From: Allofournierella_A excrementavium
GTDB lineage: Bacteria; Bacillota; Clostridia; Oscillospirales; Ruminococcaceae
DNA: 47,280 nucleotides
Reading direction: 5' to 3'
Assembly (NCBI GenBank): GCA_019120375.1
Contig: DWVE01000072.1
Span: 1-47,280 of the forward strand
In this document: positions 1 to 7,794 of the stretch, piece by piece
How positions within the stretch are numbered: the stretch's first letter is position 1
Layout of the letters: every line of letters begins with the position of its first letter
Position numbers and translations under genes: made by a program
The notes under the pieces: model-generated
What the model saw: only the letters and a program-made list of their open reading frames with translations
Told to the model about the DNA's origin: nothing
Database searches by the model: none

Positions 1-462
1 CGCGAGTTCACCCCTCAGGACATCCAGGAGATCTTTGACGTGCGCGTGCTTTTGGAAAGCTACTGCATCCAGCGCTCGGTGCAGTTCATGACCACCGAGC
101 ACAAGCAGGAGCTGATGCGCTGCCTGGACCAGATCACCTATTACCACGAGCGGCAGGATATGAAAAAGCACATCGAGGCAGACTGCCAGCTTCACGGGCT
201 CATCATCCGCATCGGCGGCAACCGCCTGGTGGAAGATATGTACCAGCGGATCTCGGCCCAGGTCCAGCAGTTCCGCATCTACTCGCTGGAGTCAAAGCGC
301 CGCTTCCGCGAATCGCTGGTGGAGCACACCACCGTCGTCCACTGCCTGCTCACCGGCAACGTGGAAGAGGCGGACCGGGTGAACCGCCGCCATCTGGAGC
401 TGGCACGGGACAAGATCAACGAGTACCTCATCAGCAAGCAGACCAACCAGCCTCTGGAATAA
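1..462 (+). CDS. GntR-family (FadR/FCD subfamily) transcriptional regulator, 3' part
   Basis: The window opens inside this gene, so the N-terminal winged-helix DNA-binding domain is missing and about 153 C-terminal residues remain. What is visible is an all-helical FCD ligand-binding domain: the helix REFTPQDIQEIFDVRVLLES, then a 'DCQLHGLIIRIGGN' segment, then 'RRFRESLVEHTTVVHCLLTGNVEEA', the usual metal/ligand-pocket region with conserved Asp and His. FCD regulators of the FadR group sense small hydroxy- or sugar acids and bind short palindromes. The gene converges on a minus-strand cluster for sugar-acid catabolism (651-6454), and two identical 14-bp palindromes precede genes of that cluster, so it is the obvious candidate regulator. 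The family call is firm; the target assignment is inference. Confidence 0.85.
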   Translation, partial: REFTPQDIQEIFDVRVLLESYCIQRSVQFMTTEHKQELMRCLDQITYYHERQDMKKHIEADCQLHGLIIRIGGNRLVEDMYQRISAQVQQFRIYSLESKRRFRESLVEHTTVVHCLLTGNVEEADRVNRRHLELARDKINEYLISKQTNQPLE

Positions 463-482
463 GGCGCGAACACATCAAATGC

Positions 483-524
483 GCCCGGCGCGCTTCCCGA
501 AAGGGAAGCGCGCCGGGCTTTTTT
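483..524 (+). terminator. Rho-independent terminator of the GntR-family gene
   Basis: Perfect 16-bp GC-rich stem (483-498 with 503-518), GAAA tetraloop, then six T residues at 519-524, starting 20 nt after the stop codon of the regulator. Confidence 0.93.
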
Positions 525-533
525 GCAAAGATG

Positions 534-582
534 GCCGGCCCCCCGCCCCAGGGTTCCGTAAACCCTTGAGCGGGGGGCCGGC
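534..582. repeat. Long GC-rich nested hairpin between convergent genes
   Basis: A 13-bp perfect outer stem (534-546 with 570-582) encloses a second stem built on AGGGTT/AACCCT. No T-run follows on either strand, so it is not a canonical terminator. It could still help end transcription of the permease gene on the minus strand, or it could be a dispersed palindromic element. Confidence 0.6.
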
Positions 583-607
583 GCGCATTACACATTCCAG
601 CAGATTT

Positions 608-636
608 CATCTTTTGCATCTGCGATGCAAAAGATG
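608..636. repeat. Perfect 13-bp stem, 3-nt loop hairpin just past the permease stop
   Basis: CATCTTTTGCATC (608-620) and its exact complement (624-636) are separated by TGC. The hairpin begins 14 nt beyond the stop codon of the minus-strand permease gene and has no T-run. It may protect the mRNA 3' end or be a palindromic repeat. Confidence 0.6.
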
Positions 637-650
637 CAGTTCAACTTCTC

Positions 651-2075
651 TTAGTGAATGAAGATGCTGGCAATGATCAGGATGATCGAGCCCACGATGG
701 GCACCAGGATGGAGCCGATGCTCCAGGTCTTCAGGCTGGTCTTGATGTCCAGGCCGCTGAAGTTGGTGACCACATGGAAATAACTATCATTCAGGTAAGA
801 GGGGCACATAGCGGTCATGCAGATGGCAAGGCCGGCGATGTAGGGGTTGACGCCCAGAGTGGCGACCATCGGGCCCACAATGGCGGAGCCGGTGATCATA
901 GCGGTGGTGCCGCTGCCCTGGGGGAAGCGCATGATGGTGCCGATGAGCAGAGGCACAGCAATGCCGGGGATGCCGGTGGCAACCAGCCAGTCGGCGATGA
1001 TGCCGGCAGCGCCGGAGGCGTTGACGACGGCGCCCAGCGCGCCGCCGGCGGCGGTGATGTACACGATGGGGCCGGCGTCCTTCAGGGCATCGTTCATCAT
1101 ATCCACAACGGTCTTGTTATCCAGATCGCGGGCCAGCACGAAGGCGCCCAGGCACAGGGAGATGAACAGAGCGATGATGGGCTGGCCAAGGAAGGTCAGG
1201 ATATCGCCGGGAAGGGTGCCCACCAGAGAGGTCTGGCTGACGACGGTGTTCATAAGGATCAGCAGGACGGGCAGCAGCAGCATGGTGAAGCTGATGCCGG
1301 CGCCGGGCAGCTTTTCGGTGCTCAGCAGCTCTTCAAAATCAGAGTTTTCCAGCTCCTTGCCGGCCTTGGTCTTGGCCTCGATGCGGTCCAGGACCGCCAG
1401 CTGGGCTTCAGTGTACTTGGAGCGGTCGATCTCGGAGGGAACGATGAACTCGGGGTGCTTGCTGCCGAACCAGCGGAACAGAGGAACCGCGAAGATGAAA
1501 ACGGGGATGGACAGCAGCAGTCCGTAGATGATGAACATGCCCAGGTCAACGTTCAGCCCGTTATCCTGGAAGGTGCCCACAACGGCCAGAGGGCCGGGGG
1601 TGGGGGGAACCAGGAAGTGGGTGATGTACAGGCCCATTGCCAGGATGCCGCCCAGGCCGACCATGGACTTCTTGGTCAGACGGCTGAACTCTTTGGCCAG
1701 GCTGGACAGGATCACGAAGCCGGAATCGCAGAACACGGGGATGGACACCACGAAACCGGTGAGGCCCAGCACCACGTCGGCGCGCTTGACGCCCACGATC
1801 TTCAGGATGGTCAGCGCCATGCGCTTGGCGGCGCCGCTTCTTTCCAGGAAGATGCCCATGATGCAGCCGAAGCCGATCACGATGCCGATGCTTGTCATGG
1901 TGGAGCCGAAGCCGCCGGTCACGGTGGAAACGACCTGGGACAGGGGGATGCTGTCAGAGAGCACGCCGATCAGCACAGCGGAGATGATCAGCGCCGGGCA
2001 TGCATGCATCCGGGTGAAGATGATCAGGACCATCATAACGACGATACCGATCAACATCGCCAATACTGGATTCAT
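651..2075 (-). CDS. GntP-family sugar-acid:H+ symporter
   Basis: A 474-residue polytopic inner-membrane protein, very hydrophobic, with about 12-14 membrane segments. It matches the GntP family of gluconate/2-keto-3-deoxygluconate/glycerate-type permeases, for example FLERSGAAKRMA, FVVSIPVFCDSGFVIL and HFLVPPTPGPLAV; length is typical. I chose the ATG at 2075 because AAGGAG (2084-2089) lies 8 nt upstream; a GTG at 2084 overlaps the ribosome site. It is the last gene of a minus-strand cluster after the LarA-like and UxaA-like genes, with a 98-nt gap, and presumably imports their substrate. GntP members differ in specificity (gluconate, fructuronate, glycerate, others), so the exact substrate cannot be read from sequence. 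Confidence 0.9.
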   Translation of the reverse strand: MNPVLAMLIGIVVMMVLIIFTRMHACPALIISAVLIGVLSDSIPLSQVVSTVTGGFGSTMTSIGIVIGFGCIMGIFLERSGAAKRMALTILKIVGVKRADVVLGLTGFVVSIPVFCDSGFVILSSLAKEFSRLTKKSMVGLGGILAMGLYITHFLVPPTPGPLAVVGTFQDNGLNVDLGMFIIYGLLLSIPVFIFAVPLFRWFGSKHPEFIVPSEIDRSKYTEAQLAVLDRIEAKTKAGKELENSDFEELLSTEKLPGAGISFTMLLLPVLLILMNTVVSQTSLVGTLPGDILTFLGQPIIALFISLCLGAFVLARDLDNKTVVDMMNDALKDAGPIVYITAAGGALGAVVNASGAAGIIADWLVATGIPGIAVPLLIGTIMRFPQGSGTTAMITGSAIVGPMVATLGVNPYIAGLAICMTAMCPSYLNDSYFHVVTNFSGLDIKTSLKTWSIGSILVPIVGSIILIIASIFIH

Positions 2076-2173
2076 ATGATTCACTCCTTCTCAAACAATC
2101 AAATGAACTTTGCCATTGGGAATGTGTAACATATCAGCTGGCGCGGCCCCGCGCCGGGAAACGGGGAAAAAGG

Positions 2174-3337
2174 TCAGATGACCGGGCCCAGGCAGTGGAT
2201 GTCGATGGAGCTGACGTACTGGATGGCCTCGTTCTTGGTCATCTCGCCGGAGAGGGTGCGCAGGGCCTTGTCGAAGGCTTCCTCGCCCACCTGCTCGATG
2301 GTCTTGTCGCCGGTGATGATGAGGCCGGCGTTCAGGTCCATATCCTGCTCCATGCGGGGGTAGGTGATGGGGTTGCCGCAGATCTTGACCACGGGCATGC
2401 AGGGGAAGCCCTGGGGCGCGCCGCGGCCGGTGCTGAACATCATGAACTGGGCGCCGGTGGCGGCCATGCCGGTGAGGATCTCGGGCTCGCGGCCCGGGGT
2501 GTCTTTGATCCACAGGCCCTTCTGGTCGGTGACGAATTCGGGGTAGTCCAGCACGCCCTGGATGGGGCGGGTGCCGGATTTCACAATGGCGCCCAGGGTC
2601 TTTTCCTCGATGCTGGACAGGCCGCCGGCAATGTTGCCGGGGGTGGGCTGGCCTTTGCGCATGTCGCAGCCGATGGCTTTGGCACGGTTCTCCATGTCGT
2701 TGACGATCTTGAAGATCTTGTCGCCCACTTCCTTGGAAACGGCGCGGCGGGCCAGCAGATGCTCGCCGCCGATGAACTCGGTGGTCTCGCCGAAGATGAC
2801 GGTGGCGCCCAGGTCCACCAGCTTGTCGGCCACATAGCCGATCACGCAGTTGGAGGCCATGCCGCTGGTGGTGTCGGACGCGCCGCACTTGATGGCCATG
2901 ACGATGTTGGACACATCCACCGGCTGGCGCTGCAGGCCGGACGCCTCGATGACCAGGCGGCGGGCGATGTCGGTGCCGGCCTGGATGGCCTTGGACACGC
3001 CGCCCAGCTCCTGGATGTGGATGATCTCCACATGCTTGCCGGTGGCGGCGATCTCCTTGACCATGCGCTCATGGTCGGTGCCTTCGCAGCCCAGGCTGAC
3101 CACCAGCACGCTGGCCAGGTTGGGGCTCTTGCCCAGGCTGATGAGGGTGTCGGTGACACGCTCCAGATCGGGCGGCATCTGGCAGCAGCCCTGGTGATGC
3201 AGGAAGGACACGGTGCCCATGACCTGGCGGCAGATGGCCTGTGCCACGTCGTTGGCGCAGGTCACGCTGGGGATAACGCCCACATAGTTGCGCGCGCCCA
3301 CCTTGCCGTCCGGACGCACATAACCCATAAATTCCAT
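2174..3337 (-). CDS. UxaA-family sugar-acid dehydratase, large (catalytic) subunit
   Basis: 387 residues covering the D-galactarate/altronate dehydratase C-terminal region (UxaA/GarD superfamily). Recognisable segments are GYVRPDGKVGARNYVGVIPS at the N-terminus, the Cys-rich HHQGCCQMP, VVSLGCEGTDHERM and IKCGASDTTSGMASN, which in the family carry metal-binding and active-site residues. The enzymes dehydrate sugar acids such as altronate to 2-keto-3-deoxy acids. Here the SAF domain is a separate gene 5 nt upstream (3343-3645), so this is the split form. The same split architecture is used by (R)-sulfolactate sulfo-lyase (SuyB), an alternative that sequence alone does not exclude. Linkage to GntP, LarA-like and glycerate kinase genes favours a sugar acid. 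Confidence 0.85.
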   Translation of the reverse strand: MEFMGYVRPDGKVGARNYVGVIPSVTCANDVAQAICRQVMGTVSFLHHQGCCQMPPDLERVTDTLISLGKSPNLASVLVVSLGCEGTDHERMVKEIAATGKHVEIIHIQELGGVSKAIQAGTDIARRLVIEASGLQRQPVDVSNIVMAIKCGASDTTSGMASNCVIGYVADKLVDLGATVIFGETTEFIGGEHLLARRAVSKEVGDKIFKIVNDMENRAKAIGCDMRKGQPTPGNIAGGLSSIEEKTLGAIVKSGTRPIQGVLDYPEFVTDQKGLWIKDTPGREPEILTGMAATGAQFMMFSTGRGAPQGFPCMPVVKICGNPITYPRMEQDMDLNAGLIITGDKTIEQVGEEAFDKALRTLSGEMTKNEAIQYVSSIDIHCLGPVI

Positions 3338-3342
3338 ATCGC

Positions 3343-3645
3343 TTACTCCTTCCAGTCGCCGCGGCCGCGCATGCTGTCCAGATTGTGGATGTGCACGTAT
3401 TCGCCTTTTTTGATCTCTTTGGTGGCGATGCCGATCTCCTCGCCGTACTTCATGATCAGCTCGCCTTTGTGGATGTCCCGCACGGCGATCTTGTGGCCGA
3501 AGGGCACGTCGCCGATGACGTGCACCTTTTCGCTGTCGCCCCGCTTGTCGCGGATCTCCACCTCGGTGCCGTCCACGATGCCGTCGGCGAAGATGGTGGC
3601 AACGTTGTCTTTGTCGCTGACTTTCAGCGCAAGTTTCAGATCCAT
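3343..3645 (-). CDS. UxaA-family dehydratase, small SAF-domain subunit
   Basis: A 100-residue protein with the SAF beta-clip fold typical of the N-terminal part of altronate/galactarate dehydratases: VPFGHKIAVRDIHKGELIMKYGEEIGIATKEIKKGEYVHIHNL. It ends 5 nt before the start of the large subunit gene, and the two are surely co-translated. The ATG at 3645 follows an AAGGAGA site. It follows the LarA-like gene by 21 nt. In single-chain UxaA this domain is fused to the catalytic part; here the two are separate, as in SuyA/SuyB and many Clostridial UxaA pairs. Confidence 0.85.
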   Translation of the reverse strand: MDLKLALKVSDKDNVATIFADGIVDGTEVEIRDKRGDSEKVHVIGDVPFGHKIAVRDIHKGELIMKYGEEIGIATKEIKKGEYVHIHNLDSMRGRGDWKE

Positions 3646-3666
3646 AGCTGTTCTCCTTTGCTCAAT

Positions 3667-4944
3667 TCAGCCTTTCACGGCCATCACGCTCACGCCGTCG
3701 GGGATAACGACGACGCTGGCGTCCTTGCCCTTGATGCCATAGGCGATCTCCAGCGCCTCGTCCGGGGTGGAGGCGGGGATCATGTTGGCCTTGCGCACCT
3801 CTTCGGGGTCCAGGTAGGTGGTGACCAGGATCACCTTGTGGTGGCGCAGGATGCGGGAGTAGATCTGGGGGCACCACTGCTCGGAGATGGTCTCCTTGGG
3901 CGGGATCTTGGACAGATAGCTGTCGATCTCGTCCACGGTGCCCAGGGTGATCAGCCGCTCGAAGTTGGTGCCGCCCATGCCGTCGCAGCAGGAGCAGCAC
4001 ATGATGATCACACCGTCCTCACCGGCGCAGGCCTCGGCGGTGGCAACCGCCTTGGGGCTCTGGTAGAGGTTCTGGTCCAGCGGATAGCCGCCGTTGGAGG
4101 TGACCACGATGTCGCCCTCGATGCTGGGGCACTGGCTCTGCTCCCGGATGAACTGCACGCCGGCGGCGTGAGCTTCTTCCAGATCGCCGGCCCAGGCGGC
4201 CACGACCTTCTTCTCACCGTCCAGCGCCACGTTCATGATGAACTGCACGTTCACCGCGCGGGCGGCACAGACCATGTCTTTGTGGATGGGGTTGCCCTCC
4301 AGCACGCCGGTGACCGAGTGGGGGTCGGCGATGGCCTTGTAGCTGTGGTTCTCGTTGACGGTGGCGGCGTTGCAGATGCCGGGCAGGATGCTCTTGCGCC
4401 CGCCGGAGAAGCCGGCGAAGAAGTGAGGCTCGATGAAGCCCTCGCAGATCAGCAGGTCGCAGTCCACGGCGATCTTGTTGCAGAAGAACTCGGCGCCGCT
4501 GGGCAGGTCGCACACCTTGACGAAGTCGTTCGGCTCAAAGGCGTTGTTCACGGCGATCTTCTCGTTGTCCACGATGGCGTCGCCGAACATGCGCCGCTGC
4601 TCCTCCTCGGTGGTGGGCCGGTGCAGGCCGGTGGCGATGAGGATGGTGATGTCCGCGTCCGGGTTGCCGGCGCGGATTTCCGCCAGCAGGATGGGCAGGG
4701 TCAGCTTGCTGGGCACCGCGCGGGTGTGGTCGCTGGTGACCAGGGTGACCTTCTTCTTGCCCACGGCCAGTTCCCGCAGGGTCTTGGAACCGATGGGATG
4801 CGCCAGGGCGTCCTTCACCAGTTCCGCCTCGCTCTTCGCGGGCTTGTAGTCGTGCATCTTCGCGGTGACGACCGCCTTCAGATTGGCCTCGTCCACATGC
4901 AGGTCCAACGTGGAGGTGTAGTAAGGAATTTTGATGGTTTTCAT
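3667..4944 (-). CDS. LarA-family nickel-pincer hydroxyacid racemase/epimerase
   Basis: 425 residues. All signature residues of lactate racemase LarA are present, at the same positions as in the Lactobacillus plantarum enzyme: D72/R75 in SDHTRAVP, H108 in GLHRP, H174 in EPHFFAGF, K184 in GGRKS (the covalent attachment site of the nickel-pincer nucleotide) and H200 in NENH. The protein is therefore expected to use the Ni-pincer cofactor and invert C2 of a 2-hydroxyacid. The family also contains malate racemases, phenyllactate racemases and D-gluconate 2-epimerases; the context (GntP, UxaA-like, glycerate kinase) favours a sugar-acid epimerase. The cofactor genes larB, larC and larE are not in this window. 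The start at 4944 has AAGGAGG 6 nt upstream; an open frame extends to 5118 but through the AT-rich promoter region. It is the first gene of the cluster and has a palindromic operator 64 nt upstream. Confidence 0.88.
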   Translation of the reverse strand: MKTIKIPYYTSTLDLHVDEANLKAVVTAKMHDYKPAKSEAELVKDALAHPIGSKTLRELAVGKKKVTLVTSDHTRAVPSKLTLPILLAEIRAGNPDADITILIATGLHRPTTEEEQRRMFGDAIVDNEKIAVNNAFEPNDFVKVCDLPSGAEFFCNKIAVDCDLLICEGFIEPHFFAGFSGGRKSILPGICNAATVNENHSYKAIADPHSVTGVLEGNPIHKDMVCAARAVNVQFIMNVALDGEKKVVAAWAGDLEEAHAAGVQFIREQSQCPSIEGDIVVTSNGGYPLDQNLYQSPKAVATAEACAGEDGVIIMCCSCCDGMGGTNFERLITLGTVDEIDSYLSKIPPKETISEQWCPQIYSRILRHHKVILVTTYLDPEEVRKANMIPASTPDEALEIAYGIKGKDASVVVIPDGVSVMAVKG

Positions 4945-5007
4945 CGTTTTCCTCCTTCTTTCACATGCAAAAAAAATATTATGTTGGGAAGTTTTTCGCA
5001 AATTGCA

Positions 5008-5021
5008 TTTTGTATACAATT
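5008..5021. promoter_or_regulatory. Putative GntR/FCD operator upstream of the larA-like gene
   Basis: A 10-bp perfect palindrome TTGTATACAA (5010-5019) sits in the AT-rich leader of the larA-like gene. The surrounding 14 bp (AATTGTATACAAAA on the minus strand) recur exactly upstream of the glycerate kinase gene, at 6501-6514. The T-N-G-T...A-C-N-A layout fits FadR-group operators. Confidence 0.65.
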
Positions 5022-5141
5022 TTCGCTCCGACACCCTAACTTTAACCCCTGATTTGGCATATGTCAACAATTTTTCACAAATTTTAGCGTTTTGACCATG
5101 GGAATCGTGCAATTTCACAATGCATTATATGAACGAACCGT

Positions 5142-5181
5142 GAATAAAAGAACAAGCGGCGGAGCCAGTGCTCCGCCGCTT
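5142..5181 (-). terminator. Terminator of the glycerate kinase gene
   Basis: A 12-bp perfect stem (5154-5165 with 5170-5181) with a 4-nt loop. On the minus strand it is followed by a T-rich tail (complement of 5142-5153). It separates the glycerate kinase gene from the downstream larA-like promoter region. Confidence 0.8.
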
Positions 5182-5212
5182 GGGGCCGGATATTTTTTCG
5201 TTTGCAAGTGAA

Positions 5213-6454
5213 TTAAATTTCACGCTTGAGCAGCAGCACCGCCACGTCGTTCACGTTGGTGCCGGTGGGTCCGGTCATCACAAGGCCGTCCACCTTTTGC
5301 AGCGCGTGGTAGGCGTCGTTGTTTTTCAGGACCTCGAAGATGTCCACGCCCTGCTCCTTCAAACGGGAGGCGGTGGTGTAGTCCACATAGCCGCCGGCGG
5401 CGTCGGTGGGGCCGTCGGTGCCGTCGGACCCGACGCTGAACACCGCCGCGCCGGAAAGGCCGGCGATGCCCTGGGCCGCGCCCAGCGCCAGCTCCTGGTT
5501 GCGGCCGCCCTTGCCCGTGCCGGTGAGGTGGACCACCGTCTCGCCGCCGGCGATGAAGGCCAGGGAGTGGTCGGCCTCGGAATGGGTGCGGGCGATGGCG
5601 CCCAGGAAGGCGCCGGCTTCCCGGGCCTCGCAGGCGAGGCAGTCGGTGAGGACCACCGGCTCATAGCCCAGCTTCTGGCAGGCAGCCTTGGCGGCGGCGC
5701 ACAGCTGCCGCACGCTGCCGGTGATCTTTGTGGTCACGTTGTCCAGCTGCTTCGGGGTCTCCACCTCCATCAGCCCCAGGGCCGACTCGCTCATCTTAAG
5801 GCCGTATTTCGCGATGATGGCCTTGGCGTCGGCGGCGGTGGAGGAATCGGGATAGGCGGGGCCGGAGGCGATCATGTCCAGCGGGTCGCCCAGAATGTCG
5901 GACAGGACGATGCTGTACACCTGGGCCGGGGCGCAGATCTGGGCAAACTTGCCGCCCTTCACCGCGGAAAGGCGCTTGCGCAGGGTGTTGATCTCCACGA
6001 TGTCCGCCCCGCAGGCCAGCAGCTGCTTGGTGATGTCCGCCAGCTCCTCGCCGCTGACCAGCGTCTTTTCAAACAGAGCCGAGCCGCCGCCGGAGACCAG
6101 GAACAGCACCGTGTCCTCGGCGGTGAGGTCCTTCACCAGGTCGATGGCCGCCTGCGCGCCCCGGAAGCTGTTTTCGTCCGGCACGGGGTGGCCGGCCTCC
6201 CAGATGTCGAAATTGGCGATGGGGCCCATGCTGTGGCCGTATTTGGTCACCACAACGCCCGCCTCGATGCGGCTGCCCAGCATCTCGCTGGCGGTCTTTG
6301 CCATCTGCCACGCCGCCTTGCCCGCGGCCACCAGCCGCACCCGGCCGCCGCTGAAGGTGTGCCCTTCCAGCGCCTTTTTCACCGCGTTGTCAGGCAGAGC
6401 GGCTTCCAGCGCCGCCTTGATGATCTTGTCCGCGTCTTCGCGCAATGTGGCCAT
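5213..6454 (-). CDS. Glycerate 2-kinase (MOFRL/DUF4147 family)
   Basis: 413 residues, normal for class II glycerate kinases (TtuD/GckA type), which convert D-glycerate and ATP to 2-phosphoglycerate in the cytoplasm. The N-terminal DUF4147 domain shows AAGKAAWQMAKTA and FLVSGGGSALFE (nucleotide-binding glycine loop); the C-terminal MOFRL domain carries SVGSDGTDGPTDAAGG near residues 344-360. The ATG at 6454 follows GAAGGAGGAAG. The gene is transcribed toward the larA-like cluster but separated from it by a terminator, and it carries its own copy of the shared 14-bp palindrome 46 nt upstream, so it probably belongs to the same regulon and would feed a three-carbon product of sugar-acid cleavage into lower glycolysis. 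Confidence 0.93.
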   Translation of the reverse strand: MATLREDADKIIKAALEAALPDNAVKKALEGHTFSGGRVRLVAAGKAAWQMAKTASEMLGSRIEAGVVVTKYGHSMGPIANFDIWEAGHPVPDENSFRGAQAAIDLVKDLTAEDTVLFLVSGGGSALFEKTLVSGEELADITKQLLACGADIVEINTLRKRLSAVKGGKFAQICAPAQVYSIVLSDILGDPLDMIASGPAYPDSSTAADAKAIIAKYGLKMSESALGLMEVETPKQLDNVTTKITGSVRQLCAAAKAACQKLGYEPVVLTDCLACEAREAGAFLGAIARTHSEADHSLAFIAGGETVVHLTGTGKGGRNQELALGAAQGIAGLSGAAVFSVGSDGTDGPTDAAGGYVDYTTASRLKEQGVDIFEVLKNNDAYHALQKVDGLVMTGPTGTNVNDVAVLLLKREI

Positions 6455-6500
6455 AGATTTCTTCCTCCTTCGCTGCCTCAGGCCGGCGGGACCGGCCCGG

Positions 6501-6514
6501 AATTGTATACAAAA
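6501..6514. promoter_or_regulatory. Putative GntR/FCD operator upstream of the glycerate kinase gene
   Basis: AATTGTATACAAAA, identical over 14 bp to the site before the larA-like gene but in opposite orientation relative to its target gene. The palindromic core is 6503-6512. It lies about 46 nt upstream of the start codon, in a position that could overlap the promoter. Confidence 0.65.
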
Positions 6515-6601
6515 CCCATTGTTAGTTCATTATTAGCACGATTTGCCCCGGGACGCAACTGGCGTTTTTCATAAGATTTTTTGGCAAAAATCTCCACTAT
6601 G

Positions 6602-6634
6602 CAAAAAAAGCAGGGCATGCGGCGCATGCCCTGC
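6602..6634 (-). terminator. Terminator of the DUF4349 lipoprotein gene
   Basis: An 11-bp stem (6610-6620 with 6624-6634) with a GGC/GCC loop, followed on the minus strand by seven T residues; it starts 12 nt beyond the stop codon. Confidence 0.9.
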
Positions 6635-6646
6635 CTTTGGCAGTTT

Positions 6647-7615
6647 TTACTGTTCGGGGCCGTATTTGGGCGCGGGTCTCTCCCCTGCCGCCGCTGTGCC
6701 GGGGGCCTGCGCCGGGGGCGCGGGCGGCGGCTGGATGGGCTTTTGGGGCCGGCGGCGGCGCGCCGCGCGCAGGATGGCGAACACCGCCAGCACGATGACC
6801 GCCAGCACCAGCAGCACCGGCAGCAGGTAGATGAAGCCGATGACCACGTCCTGCACGCCGTTCGCAAAGTTGTGCCAGCTCTCCTTGAAGGCGGTGACGG
6901 CCCGGGAGCCGAAGTTGTTGCTCACGGGGGTGAGCAGGCGCACCTCGTTCAGCGAAACGTCCACGGTGGAGTAGGCCAGCAGGCTGTCGTACACCCGCTG
7001 CTGGCCGGTGTAACTCTCAATTTCATAGCGCACCTGGGCCAGCTGCTCCTCGATGGCCAAAAGGTCCGCCAGGTCCCCCGCCTGCTGGGCCAGTTCCAGA
7101 AGGCGGGCCTCCTGGGTGCGCAGGCTCTCCAGCCGCGCCTCCAGGTCCACATAGTCGGCGGTGACGTCCTCGGTGGTCTCGCTCTTGTAGGTCACGCTGC
7201 CCGCGGCGGCCGCGTCGTTGAGAAAGTCGGCGTAGCTGTCGCTGGGGACCCGGAAGGTGTAGCGCACCCAGCGGCTGCCGTTCTCGGCGCTGCCGCCCTC
7301 GTCGCTGCTCTGCACCCAGGCGCCGGCGCCGGAGGCGGCCTCCAGCAGTTTGTCGCGGGTGGCGTCGAACTCCTCGGTCTCCATCTCCAGCGAGGCGTTG
7401 TAGATGATCTTGCGCCCGTCATTGGGGGAAAGGCGGTCGGCCTCGGTGCCGGAAAGGCCCGCGTCGGCGCTCTCCTCACTCACGGCGTAGTCCCTGCCGT
7501 TCTCATAGGTCTCCGGCGAAGCGGCGGCGGTGGTGCCGCCGGAGCCCGCCCCGCATCCGGTCAGCAGCCCGGCGGCCAGCGCCAGCGCCAGCAAAAGGCT
7601 GGTTGCTCGTTTCAT
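6647..7615 (-). CDS. DUF4349 domain lipoprotein with C-terminal membrane anchor
   Basis: 322 residues. A lipoprotein signal peptide ends in LLTGC (lipidated Cys21). A low-complexity linker is followed by a DUF4349 domain: RKIIYNASLEMETEEFDATRDKL, a RVPSDSYADFL segment, then a coiled-coil-like stretch (LEARLESLRTQEARLLELAQ) and ending in YSTVDVSLNEV. Near residues 265-290 there is one membrane helix, followed by an Arg-rich and then Pro/Ala-rich cytoplasmic tail. The protein is thus tethered at both ends to the outer face of the membrane. Members are often described as envelope proteins of unknown function. The start has an AAGGAGG site. It is a single-gene unit, divergent from pfk. Confidence 0.85.
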   Translation of the reverse strand: MKRATSLLLALALAAGLLTGCGAGSGGTTAAASPETYENGRDYAVSEESADAGLSGTEADRLSPNDGRKIIYNASLEMETEEFDATRDKLLEAASGAGAWVQSSDEGGSAENGSRWVRYTFRVPSDSYADFLNDAAAAGSVTYKSETTEDVTADYVDLEARLESLRTQEARLLELAQQAGDLADLLAIEEQLAQVRYEIESYTGQQRVYDSLLAYSTVDVSLNEVRLLTPVSNNFGSRAVTAFKESWHNFANGVQDVVIGFIYLLPVLLVLAVIVLAVFAILRAARRRRPQKPIQPPPAPPAQAPGTAAAGERPAPKYGPEQ

Positions 7616-7702
7616 GGTGGTCCCTCCTTTTTTGTGCCTGTGTGCCCCGGCCGCGCGGCCGCGGGCGTCTCTGCTTTTTAAACGAAACGGCGGCGGCGAT
7701 TA

Positions 7703-7731
7703 TTGCGCCGGCCCTTTAAATACAGTATAAT
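7703..7731 (+). promoter_or_regulatory. Sigma-A-type promoter of the phosphofructokinase gene
   Basis: TTGCGC (7703-7708), a 17-nt spacer and TATAAT (7726-7731), 63 nt upstream of the start codon. Confidence 0.75.
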
Positions 7732-7794
7732 AGGCAGGGCATGTCGGCGCAAGTGCCGCCGGCCGGAACAACGAAGAACAAAGGAAGTGTGCCG

